Shown piece by piece: positions 1 to 14,853 of a stretch of 32,818 nt of DNA (within the stretch, counting starts at the first letter, position 1; the number at the start of each line of letters is the position of its first letter). This DNA is from Sulfurimonas sp. (lineage in GTDB: Bacteria; Campylobacterota; Campylobacteria; Campylobacterales; Sulfurimonadaceae). The stretch covers positions 1 to 32,818 of the forward strand of contig JALSLR010000101.1 of assembly GCA_026988245.1 (NCBI GenBank). The letters run 5' to 3'. Both the position numbers and the translations under genes were made by a program. Under the pieces are notes generated by a model. It made no database searches. It was not told where the DNA came from and worked only from the letters and a program-made list of their open reading frames with translations.

Positions 1-702
1 AAGAAAAATGTAATTGATGCAGGGAGTTTACTCCGACCATTAAAAGAAGCAAGTATAGATATACAAAATATATGGTTAACACATTCTCATCTAGACCATA
101 TAAGTGATATTGCATATATTCTGGATAATTACTTTTCAGAGAGAAGAGTAACTCTAAATATTATAGGTTTACCCGACACACTTAGGGCAATTAAAAATAA
201 CTTTTTAAATAATGCAATATGGCCAGATTTTTCAAAGATACCTTTAGTACTGTCAAATCATATGGCTATTAAGTACATGGAGATAGAGCTTGGTAAAGTA
301 TATGGTTTGGGTAATGGAGAATTTATAGAGGCATTTCCTACAGACCATACAGTAGCAAGTTGTGGTTATATATATACAAAAGATGAAAGCAGTATATTGA
401 TAACAGCAGATACTTTAGATATGACTAATGTATTTGATATAATAGAAAAAAGAGAGGATATACAATCTGTCGTCTTTGAATGTTCCTTTCCATCCTCCAT
501 GGAAGAACTTGCTATCAGTTCAAAACATTTAACTCCTAAGTTATTATTTAAGGCTATGGAAAATTTAAAAAGAGATGATTTTAGTTTATATATCAATCAT
601 ATTAAGCCTGCATATATAAATACTATTACAAAAGAGATTGAGGAAATACGCGGTAAATGGGAGCCTAAAATATTAAAAGATGAAGATGTAATAAATTTCT
701 AA
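1..702 (+). CDS. Class II cyclic-nucleotide phosphodiesterase-like metallo-hydrolase, 5'-truncated by window edge
   Basis: The frame is open from base 1, so the N-terminus lies outside the window; 233 residues and the stop are visible. Visible residues 28-33 read HSHLDH followed by hydrophobic residues. This is the metal-binding signature of the class II 3',5'-cyclic-nucleotide phosphodiesterases (yeast PDE1, Vibrio CpdP), a branch of the metallo-beta-lactamase fold. The stretch LPDTLRAIKNNFLNN...IWPDF also fits the family. Known members are roughly 330-370 residues with this motif near residue 100-120, so perhaps 70-90 residues are missing. The likely role is hydrolysis of cAMP or cGMP; another metallo-beta-lactamase-fold hydrolase is the alternative. 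An internal ATG at 262 is not the start, because the HSHLDH motif lies upstream of it. A strong promoter for the next operon begins only 10 bases after the stop. Confidence 0.7.
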   Translation, partial: KKNVIDAGSLLRPLKEASIDIQNIWLTHSHLDHISDIAYILDNYFSERRVTLNIIGLPDTLRAIKNNFLNNAIWPDFSKIPLVLSNHMAIKYMEIELGKVYGLGNGEFIEAFPTDHTVASCGYIYTKDESSILITADTLDMTNVFDIIEKREDIQSVVFECSFPSSMEELAISSKHLTPKLLFKAMENLKRDDFSLYINHIKPAYINTITKEIEEIRGKWEPKILKDEDVINF

Positions 703-711
703 CAAATACAC

Positions 712-740
712 TTGACATACAAAAGGTATTTGTCTATAAT
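712..740 (+). promoter_or_regulatory. Consensus sigma-70 promoter of the tRNA-tuf operon
   Basis: A perfect -35 box TTGACA (712-717) and a perfect -10 box TATAAT (735-740) are separated by the optimal 17 bases. The first tRNA base is at 758, so transcription should start near 747 with a leader of about 10 nt. Epsilonproteobacterial promoters usually lack a recognisable -35 box, so a full consensus suggests very high expression, as suits a tRNA/EF-Tu operon. Confidence 0.9.
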
Positions 741-757
741 TCTGTTTCAATTTCGAT

Positions 758-834
758 GCTGGCATAGCTCAGTTGGCTAGAGCAGTTGATTTGTAATCAA
801 CAGGCCCGGGGTTCAAATCCTCGTGCCAGCACCA
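758..834 (+). tRNA. tRNA-Thr (anticodon UGU)
   Basis: A 77-nt cloverleaf: acceptor stem GCTGGCA/TGCCAGC, D arm AGCTC...GAGC, anticodon stem GTTGA/TCAAC closing the loop TTTGTAA (anticodon TGT), T arm with GTTCAAATC, discriminator A and encoded CCA. It is first in a four-tRNA cluster upstream of tuf and corresponds in position and anticodon to E. coli thrU. Confidence 0.97.
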
Positions 835-878
835 TTGAAATAGAATATTAGAAACAGTGTTAGACCAAATAATAAGAT

Positions 879-963
879 GGTGGGATAGTCAAGTGGCCAA
901 CGACGGCAGACTGTAAATCTGCTCCCTATGGGTTCAGAGGTTCGACTCCTCTTCCCACCACCA
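879..963 (+). tRNA. tRNA-Tyr (anticodon GUA)
   Basis: An 85-nt class II tRNA: acceptor GGTGGGA/TCCCACC, anticodon stem GCAGA/TCTGC with loop CTGTAAA (anticodon GTA), a long variable arm, T arm GAGGTTCGACTCCTC, discriminator A and encoded CCA. It corresponds to E. coli tyrU in the same cluster order. Confidence 0.97.
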
Positions 964-979
964 CTTTTTGATAACTAAT

Positions 980-1055
<76 letters not shown>

Positions 1056-1186
1056 TTTAGACAAGTTATCAAATATTTTGGAAGCTGAAGTACAATTTCA
1101 CAATTAACTTCTTAATGTATAATATGCAAATATCGTATATAGCTTTTTATCTAATTTCCTAACTAATATATTTAATTACAAATGTT

Positions 1187-1343
1187 AAAAATCATACAAT
1201 TATTGCTTAATATATCCTAATGCTGTCGTGGCTCAGGGGTAGAGCACTTGCTTGGTAAGTAAGAGGCCGTGGGTTCAAATCCCACCGTCAGCACCACGAA
1301 ATAGAAAATTAACCTATTTTTAAGCAATAATTGAATGATTTTT
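1187..1343 (+). repeat. Long inverted repeat enclosing tRNA-Thr(GGU)
   Basis: Bases 1187-1209 and 1321-1343 are reverse complements over 23 positions with one A/A mismatch (1196 against 1334). The arms contain ATTATTGCTTA and TAAGCAATAAT. In RNA this gives a stem of about 22 base pairs whose 111-nt loop contains the whole tRNA-Thr(GGU). The right arm ends just before the tuf -10 box. A double-stranded processing stem is the likely role (inference). Confidence 0.85.
1222..1296 (+). tRNA. tRNA-Thr (anticodon GGU)
   Basis: A 75-nt tRNA: D arm GCTC/GAGC, anticodon stem CTTGC/GTAAG (one G-U) with loop TTGGTAA (anticodon GGT), T arm GTGGGTTCAAATCCCAC, discriminator A and encoded CCA. The acceptor stem GCTGTCG/CGTCAGC has a T/T (U-U) mismatch at pair 5-68. 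It corresponds to E. coli thrT, immediately upstream of tuf. Confidence 0.95.
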
Positions 1344-1346
1344 GGG

Positions 1347-1364
1347 TATAATCCCGTTTCAATT
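1347..1364 (+). promoter_or_regulatory. Candidate tuf promoter (-10 box plus shared GTTTCAATT box)
   Basis: TATAAT (1347-1352) is preceded by T-rich sequence and followed after three bases by GTTTCAATT (1356-1364). The same order and spacing (TATAAT, 3 nt, GTTTCAATT) occurs at the tRNA operon promoter at 735-752. No clear -35 box is visible, as is usual in epsilonproteobacteria. It would give tuf its own transcript starting about 30 nt before the ATG. Confidence 0.6.
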
Positions 1365-1387
1365 CACATTTAAAGTCGGAGGACACT

Positions 1388-2587
1388 ATGGCAAAAGAAA
1401 AGTTTGAGCGTAATAAACCGCATGTAAACATTGGTACAATTGGTCACGTTGATCATGGTAAAACAACATTAACAGCAGCGATTACTGCAGTATTAGCAGT
1501 AACTAATGGTGCAGAATTAATGGATTATGATGCAATCGATAATGCACCAGAAGAAAGAGAGCGTGGTATTACTATCGCTACTTCACACGTTGAGTATGAA
1601 ACAGATATCCGTCACTATGCACACGTTGATTGTCCAGGTCACGCGGATTATGTTAAGAACATGATTACTGGTGCTGCTCAAATGGATGGTGCTATTTTAG
1701 TTGTTTCTGCAGCTGATGGTCCTATGCCACAAACTCGTGAGCATATCCTTCTTTCTAAACAAGTTGGTGTTCCATATATCGTTGTTTTTATGAACAAAGA
1801 AGATATGGTTGATGATGAAGAACTTATGGAATTAGTAGAGATGGAAATCCGTGAACTACTAGATATGTATGACTTCCCAGGTGATGATACTCCTATCACA
1901 GCTGGATCAGCTCTTAAAGCTCTTGAAGAAGCAAAAACTGGTACTCTTGGTGAGTGGTCAGACAAAATCATTGAACTAATGAAAACTGTTGATGCATATA
2001 TCCCAGAACCTACTCGTGAAACTGATAAAGATTTCTTAATGCCAGTTGAGGATGTTTTCTCAATCTCTGGTCGTGGAACAGTTGTTACTGGTCGTATCGA
2101 GCGTGGTGTTATTAAAATTGGTGAGCCAGTTGAAATCGTTGGAATCAAAGACACTCAGACTACTACTGTAACTGGTGTTGAGATGTTCCGTAAAGAGATG
2201 GATCAAGGTGAAGCTGGAGATAACTGTGGTATTTTAATCCGTGGTATCGATAAAGAAGCTGTTGAACGTGGACAAGTTCTATGTAAGCCAGGTACTATTA
2301 ATCCTCACACTAAATTTACTGCAGAAATCTATGTTCTAAGTAAAGATGAAGGTGGACGTCATACTCCATTCTTTAATGGTTACCGTCCTCAGTTCTACGT
2401 TCGTACTACTGATGTTACAGGTGCAATCACTTTACCAGAAGGTACAGAGATGGTTATGCCAGGTGATAACGTAAGTATTACTGCTGAGTTAATTCACCCA
2501 ATCGCTATGGAAGAAGGTACTAAGTTTGCAATCCGTGAGGGTGGTAGAACTGTTGGTGCTGGTGTTGTAGCTAAGATTATTGCATAA
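1388..2587 (+). CDS. tuf: Translation elongation factor Tu
   Basis: A 399-residue GTPase that delivers aminoacyl-tRNA to the ribosomal A site; the length is normal for the family. The G domain shows the P-loop GHVDHGKT (residues 19-26), switch [14 protein letters not shown], a G4 box NKED and G5 SALK, followed by the two beta-barrel domains ending in [10 protein letters not shown]. The start is set by the ribosome-binding site GGAGGA five bases before ATG. It sits directly after the Thr-Tyr-Gly-Thr tRNA cluster, as E. coli tufB does, and before rpmG. A candidate own promoter lies at 1347-1352, in addition to read-through from 712. A short hairpin overlaps the stop codon. Confidence 0.99.
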   Translation: MAKEKFERNKPHVNIGTIGHVDHGKTTLTAAITAVLAVTNGAELMDYDAIDNAPEERERGITIATSHVEYETDIRHYAHVDCPGHADYVKNMITGAAQMDGAILVVSAADGPMPQTREHILLSKQVGVPYIVVFMNKEDMVDDEELMELVEMEIRELLDMYDFPGDDTPITAGSALKALEEAKTGTLGEWSDKIIELMKTVDAYIPEPTRETDKDFLMPVEDVFSISGRGTVVTGRIERGVIKIGEPVEIVGIKDTQTTTVTGVEMFRKEMDQGEAGDNCGILIRGIDKEAVERGQVLCKPGTINPHTKFTAEIYVLSKDEGGRHTPFFNGYRPQFYVRTTDVTGAITLPEGTEMVMPGDNVSITAELIHPIAMEEGTKFAIREGGRTVGAGVVAKIIA

Positions 2588-2606
2588 TTAGGGTTTCCCT
2601 AATTAT
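2584..2606 (+). other. RNA hairpin at the end of tuf
   Basis: A perfect 10-bp inverted repeat, ATAATTAGGG (2584-2593) and CCCTAATTAT (2597-2606), with a TTT loop, overlaps the tuf stop codon. No run of T follows, so it is more likely a 3'-end stabiliser or processing point for abundant tuf mRNA than a full terminator. Confidence 0.6.
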
Positions 2607-2632
2607 CAATAACCAACTAAAGGTTAATTAAC

Positions 2633-2785
2633 ATGAGAGAAGCAATTCACTTAGGTTGTGAGAAATGTACTAGACGTAATTATCACACAACTAAAAATAA
2701 AAAAGTTCACACAGAAAAATTTTCAGCACGTAAGTACTGTAAATGGTGTAAAGAACACACAAATCATAAAGAGATGAAACTGTAA
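2633..2785 (+). CDS. rpmG: 50S ribosomal protein L33
   Basis: A 50-residue zinc-ribbon-type L33 of the large ribosomal subunit. Two cysteine pairs, CEKC (residues 9-12) and CKWC (36-39), are the metal-binding knuckles of the C+ form of L33. The remainder is basic (TRRNYHTTKNK, FSARKY), and the length is the usual 50-55. It reads ATG (2633) to TAA (2785). It lies 45 bases after tuf and 20 bases before tRNA-Trp, within the run that continues to secE and nusG. A terminator-like hairpin overlaps its last codons. Confidence 0.95.
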   Translation: MREAIHLGCEKCTRRNYHTTKNKKVHTEKFSARKYCKWCKEHTNHKEMKL

Positions 2786-2805
2786 TATCAGTTTCTCTTT
2801 TTTTT
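2776..2805 (+). terminator. Terminator-like hairpin between rpmG and tRNA-Trp
   Basis: GAAACTG (2776-2782) and CAGTTTC (2789-2795) form a 7-bp stem with a 6-nt loop, followed by TCTTTTTTTT. This is the shape of an intrinsic terminator with a weak, AT-rich stem. It overlaps the rpmG stop and abuts tRNA-Trp at 2806, so it probably acts as a partial attenuator rather than an absolute stop. Confidence 0.6.
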
Positions 2806-2881
2806 AGGCGCATAGCTCCAATGGTAGAGCACCGGATTCCAAATCCGGGTGTTGCGGGTTCGAGTCCCCCTGTGCCTGCCA
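2806..2881 (+). tRNA. tRNA-Trp (anticodon CCA)
   Basis: A 76-nt tRNA: acceptor AGGCGCA/TGTGCCT, anticodon stem CCGGA/TCCGG with loop TTCCAAA (anticodon CCA), T arm GCGGGTTCGAGTCCCCC, discriminator G and encoded CCA. A tRNA-Trp between rpmG and secE is a common arrangement in bacteria. Confidence 0.97.
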
Positions 2882-2883
2882 CA

Positions 2884-2927
2884 CATTTCTTATCAGTGAA
2901 ACTATAAAGTTTTACTGATGAGAAATG
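2884..2927 (+). other. 20-bp RNA hairpin between tRNA-Trp and secE
   Basis: Bases 2884-2903 and 2908-2927 pair over all 20 positions (two of them G-U in RNA), leaving only the four-base loop ATAA. It begins three bases after the tRNA CCA and ends 25 bases before the secE start. No T run follows, so it is not an intrinsic terminator. A double-strand RNase processing site is the likely role (inference). Confidence 0.85.
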
Positions 2928-2952
2928 ATATTTAAAATGATGGAAATAATTA

Positions 2953-3132
2953 ATGGAATTAAGTAAACACATTCACAATGCTAAATTAGAGTTAAGTAAG
3001 GTTATCTTTCCTACAAAAGGTCAAGTGAAACAAGCTTATATCTCTGTTGTAATAGTTGTTGCAGTTATCTCTGCATTTTTAGCTTTAGTTGATTTGATGA
3101 TGTCTTCAATCATGTCAGCTATTTTAGGATAG
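2953..3132 (+). CDS. secE: Preprotein translocase subunit SecE
   Basis: A 59-residue single-span membrane protein, the short form of SecE found in many bacteria, which clamps SecY in the protein-export channel. An amphipathic basic N-terminus with the typical FPTKGQVKQ turn (residues 19-27) is followed by one hydrophobic helix (about 29-47). It starts at the ATG at 2953; nearby ATGs at 2937 and 2940 are in other frames. The ribosome-binding site is weak (GGAA). It lies just upstream of nusG in the classic secE-nusG-rplK order. A large hairpin immediately upstream may shape its translation or mRNA processing. Confidence 0.93.
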   Translation: MELSKHIHNAKLELSKVIFPTKGQVKQAYISVVIVVAVISAFLALVDLMMSSIMSAILG

Positions 3133-3140
3133 GGAAACTC

Positions 3141-3668
3141 ATGGCACATCAATGGTATTCAATACAAACATACGGAAGTGAAAGAAAAGTTCGCGAAGCT
3201 ATCTTTATCATGATAGAAGAGATGGGACTACAAGGACACATTACAGATGTAATTGTTCCAACCGAAGATGTTATCGAAGTGAAAGATGGCGCTAAGAAAA
3301 TTACAGAGCGTTCATTGTATTCTGGTTACGTATTTGCTAGAATTGACTTAAATACAGAGATTCAGCATATGATTCAATCCATCCCAAAAGTTTCTGGCTT
3401 TATTGGTGAGGGAAGTCTTCCAACACCATTAAGTGAACATGACATTAATAATATCTTAGATAAAGTTAATAACCGTGCAGCTCCAAAACCTAAAGTTTAT
3501 TTTGAAACAGGTGAAACTGTTCGTATTAACGAGGGCCCATTTGCTAACTTTACAGCAACTGTAGATGAGTATGATTTAGAGCATGGTACTCTAAAACTAA
3601 ACGTATCAATTTTCGGAAGAGCTACTCCGGTAGATATCTCTTATACGCAAGTTGAAAAAATAATTTAA
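3141..3668 (+). CDS. nusG: Transcription termination/antitermination factor NusG
   Basis: A 175-residue NusG, the usual size. The N-terminal NGN domain starts WYSIQTYGSERKV and contacts the RNA polymerase clamp. The C-terminal KOW domain starts near residue 120 (FETGETVRINEGPF) and binds Rho or ribosomal S10, coupling transcription to termination or translation. The start ATG at 3141 follows AGGGAAA. It lies eight bases after secE and 21 bases before rplK, so it is co-transcribed. Confidence 0.98.
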   Translation: MAHQWYSIQTYGSERKVREAIFIMIEEMGLQGHITDVIVPTEDVIEVKDGAKKITERSLYSGYVFARIDLNTEIQHMIQSIPKVSGFIGEGSLPTPLSEHDINNILDKVNNRAAPKPKVYFETGETVRINEGPFANFTATVDEYDLEHGTLKLNVSIFGRATPVDISYTQVEKII

Positions 3669-3689
3669 TCTTAAACAAGGAAAACAAAG

Positions 3690-4115
3690 ATGGCTAAAAA
3701 AATTGATGGTTATATCAAGTTACAAATAGACGCTGGAAAAGCTAACCCAGCTCCACCAGTAGGACCAGCTTTAGGACAACGTGGTGTTAATATCATGGAG
3801 TTTACTAAAGCATTTAATGAAAAAACAAAAGACTTAATGGGGTTTAAAGTACCAACTGTAATTACAGTTTATACTGATAGAAGTTTTACTTTTATCACAA
3901 AGCAACCACCAGCATCTGCTCTTTTAATGAAAGCTGCTAACCTTAAAAAAGGTACAGATAATCCTCTTACGACTAAAGTGGGAAAATTAACTAAAGCACA
4001 ATTAATGGAAGTTGTTGAGCGTAAAATAGTTGATTTAAATACTAACGACAAAGATGTGGCTATGAATACTTTAGCTGGGACTGCTCGTTCAATGGGTATA
4101 GATATAGTAGACTAG
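3690..4115 (+). CDS. rplK: 50S ribosomal protein L11
   Basis: A 141-residue L11, the standard length. It has the N-terminal proline-rich motif [17 protein letters not shown] (residues 21-37) and the C-terminal rRNA-binding domain ending [11 protein letters not shown]. It forms the GTPase-associated centre with 23S rRNA and the L10-L12 stalk. The start follows AAGGAAAAC. A perfect 14-bp palindrome, GTAGACTAGTCTAC (4107-4120), spans its stop codon. The 74-nt gap to rplA contains small hairpins, for example CCACAG (4139-4144) with TTGTGG (4157-4162), a possible site for L1 autoregulation (speculative). Confidence 0.98.
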   Translation: MAKKIDGYIKLQIDAGKANPAPPVGPALGQRGVNIMEFTKAFNEKTKDLMGFKVPTVITVYTDRSFTFITKQPPASALLMKAANLKKGTDNPLTTKVGKLTKAQLMEVVERKIVDLNTNDKDVAMNTLAGTARSMGIDIVD

Positions 4116-4189
4116 TCTACGATACCCTAAAGTGTGAACCACAGCACTTCATAAATTTGTGGAAGAATTACAAATGGAGAATTTGAAAA

Positions 4190-4885
4190 ATGAGTAAAAG
4201 ATATAAACAATTACTAGAAAAAATAGATGCTACTAAGTCTTATGGTGTTGAAGAAGCTACTACAACTCTTAAGAGTTTAATAAGTGCTAAATTTGATGAA
4301 ACAGTTGAGATTGCTCTTAACTTAAATGTTGATCCTCGTCATGCTGATCAAATGGTTCGTGGTGCTATTGTACTACCACATGGTACAGGTAAGACTGTTC
4401 GTGTAGCTGTATTTGCTAAAGGTGTTAAAGCTGATGAAGCTAAAGCTGCTGGTGCTGATATCGTGGGTACTGATGATTTAGTTGCACAAATTAAAGAGGG
4501 TGTTTTCAACTTTGATGTTGTTGTTGCTGCACCTGACTGTATGGGCCTTGTTGGACAAATTGGTCGTATTCTTGGGCCAAAAGGTATGATGCCTAACCCT
4601 AAAACTGGTACAGTTACTCCGGATGTTGCAACTGCAGTTAAAAATGTTAAAGGTGGACAAGTTAACTTTAGAGTAGATAAAAAAGGGAACATCCATGCTG
4701 GTATCGGTAAAGCTAGTTTTGAAGCAAAACAAATCCAAGAGAATTTAAACTCTTTAATGATAGCTATCAATAAGCAAAAACCAGCATCTGCTAAGGGGCG
4801 TTATATTAAATCTGGTGCGCTAAGTTTAACTATGAGTCCATCTGTTAAGCTAGATGTTCTAGAATTATTAGACATTAAACAGTAG
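4190..4885 (+). CDS. rplA: 50S ribosomal protein L1
   Basis: A 231-residue L1, the normal length. It binds 23S rRNA at the mobile L1 stalk and moves deacylated tRNA out of the E site; in many bacteria it also represses its own operon. Diagnostic stretches are [36 protein letters not shown] and [19 protein letters not shown], the RNA-binding surface. ATG at 4190 follows GGAG. It is followed by a 162-nt structured leader and then rplJ. Confidence 0.98.
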   Translation: MSKRYKQLLEKIDATKSYGVEEATTTLKSLISAKFDETVEIALNLNVDPRHADQMVRGAIVLPHGTGKTVRVAVFAKGVKADEAKAAGADIVGTDDLVAQIKEGVFNFDVVVAAPDCMGLVGQIGRILGPKGMMPNPKTGTVTPDVATAVKNVKGGQVNFRVDKKGNIHAGIGKASFEAKQIQENLNSLMIAINKQKPASAKGRYIKSGALSLTMSPSVKLDVLELLDIKQ

Positions 4886-4901
4886 TACAATTTAAATAAT
4901 T

Positions 4902-5047
4902 TTTAGTGTACCACTTTTATGTGGTGCATTCTAAAGTTACTTGATAATGTAACTGCATTTTATGGACTAGAGATATAGGAGCTTTAAAGCTTAATTTTGC
5001 ACTTTGTGTGATACCTATTGAAGTGTTGTCTGGAAAGGAGATATTCT
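4902..5047 (+). promoter_or_regulatory. Structured rplJ leader (candidate L10 autoregulatory site)
   Basis: The 162-nt spacer between rplA and rplJ folds strongly. TGTACCAC (4907-4914) pairs with GTGGTGCA (4921-4928), extended by TTTAG (4902-4906) with CTAAA (4931-4935). Next, AGTTAC (4935-4940) pairs with GTAACT (4949-4954). GCTTTAAAGC (4981-4990) is a palindrome. In E. coli and Bacillus the same spacer is the leader bound by L10-L12 to control rplJL translation. That role here is inference from position. Confidence 0.6.
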
Positions 5048-5533
5048 ATGACAAAAACACAAAAAGCTGAAATTATTGAAACCTTGACTGGCGAGTTTAA
5101 AGATGCTCAAACTGTAATCTTTTGTGATTATAAAGGTTTGAGTGTTAGCGAACTTGAAAGTTTAAGAAATAGTGCGCGTGAAAAAGAAGTTAAAGTACAA
5201 GTTACTAAAAACTCACTTGCTACAATTGCACTAAAAGCTGCTGAGTTAGAAGGTATTGTACTTAATGATACTAATATTCTAGTTTGGGGTGATGATTCTG
5301 TTGCTACTTCTAAGGTAGTTTCTGAATTTGCTAAGGGTAATGAAAAATTTGTAATTAAGTCTGCTTACGTTGATCGTGAGGCTACTGATGCTGCTAAAGT
5401 TGAAGCATTTGCTCAACTTCCAGGACGCGAAGAGCTTCTTGGTATGCTTGCAGCTACTTGGATGGCACCTGTTGCTAACTTTACAATTGGACTTAACGCT
5501 CTTAAAGAGAAAAAAGAAGAAGAGGCTGCGTAA
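5048..5533 (+). CDS. rplJ: 50S ribosomal protein L10
   Basis: A 161-residue L10 when started at MTKTQKAEI. Its N-terminal domain binds 23S rRNA and its C-terminal helix (ANFTIGLNALKEKKEEEA) carries the L7/L12 dimers of the stalk. The start at 5048 is preferred over the in-frame ATG at 5018. A strong ribosome-binding site, AAGGAG, lies seven bases upstream, and the extra residues do not resemble L10. The KGLSVSELESLR and VTKNSLATIAL stretches are typical. It is 39 bases upstream of rplL and probably autoregulated through the leader before it. Confidence 0.97.
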   Translation: MTKTQKAEIIETLTGEFKDAQTVIFCDYKGLSVSELESLRNSAREKEVKVQVTKNSLATIALKAAELEGIVLNDTNILVWGDDSVATSKVVSEFAKGNEKFVIKSAYVDREATDAAKVEAFAQLPGREELLGMLAATWMAPVANFTIGLNALKEKKEEEAA

Positions 5534-5572
5534 GCAGTTAACTATAAATAATTAAAAATTAAAGGATTACAC

Positions 5573-5942
5573 ATGGCTGTAACTAAAGAAGATGTATTAG
5601 AATATATTTCAGGACTTTCTGTTTTAGAACTTTCTGAATTAGTAAAAGAATTTGAAGAAAAGTTTGGCGTATCTGCACAACCTGTTGCTGTAGCTGGTGG
5701 AGCTGCTGCTGGTGGTGATGCTGCTGCTGAAAAAACTGAATTTGATGTTGTGCTAACTGATGTTGGTGCTAAAAAAATTGCTGTAATTAAAGCTGTTCGT
5801 GCTCTTACTGGTCTTGGACTAAAAGAAGCTAAAGAAGCTTGTGAAGGATTACCGTCAACTATCAAAGAAGGTGTTGATAAAGATGCTGCTGAAGAAGCTA
5901 AAACTGCTCTTGAAGAAGCAGGTGCAGTAGTAGAAGTTAAAT

Positions 5943-5944
<2 letters not shown>
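5573..5944 (+). CDS. rplL: 50S ribosomal protein L7/L12
   Basis: A 123-residue stalk protein, normal in length and strongly acidic. The N-terminal dimerisation helices (about 1-35, [22 protein letters not shown]) are followed by an Ala/Gly hinge (about 38-52) and the conserved C-terminal domain, which recruits elongation factors ([21 protein letters not shown]). Several copies sit on L10. The start follows AAAGGATTACAC. A row of three hairpins follows the stop and separates it from rpoB. Confidence 0.98.
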
Positions 5945-14796
<8,852 letters not shown>

Positions 14797-14834
14797 TACA
14801 ACTGCTTTTAGTTGATTTGGAATTTGTCGATATA

Positions 14835-14853
14835 GTTACATGATGAATGTAAC
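14835..14853 (+). other. Inverted repeat over the start codon of the FliK-like gene
   Basis: GTTACAT (14835-14841) and ATGTAAC (14847-14853) form a 7-bp stem with loop GATGA, so both candidate start codons (14840 and 14843) are in the hairpin. Only a weak, distant Shine-Dalgarno-like sequence (GGAA near 14819) is upstream. This could reduce translation relative to rpoC (inference). Confidence 0.5.

Noticed and set aside
1678..2154. A 158-residue minus-strand frame inside tuf
   Set aside because: A Ser/Ile-rich shadow of a highly conserved gene with no start signals. The same applies to minus-strand frames inside rplA, rplL, rpoB and rpoC.
2691..2972. A 93-residue minus-strand frame across rpmG, tRNA-Trp and secE
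   Set aside because: It crosses a tRNA gene and two real genes. Its apparent motif comes from translating the tRNA antisense.
4139..4162. An L1-binding autoregulatory hairpin before rplA
   Set aside because: The stem is only six base pairs and I could not match it to the L1 target in 23S rRNA. It is mentioned under rplK but not called as a regulatory feature.
5018..5047. Longer L10 start (MKCCLERRYS...)
   Set aside because: The ATG at 5048 has AAGGAG at the right distance, and the extension does not match L10 N-termini.
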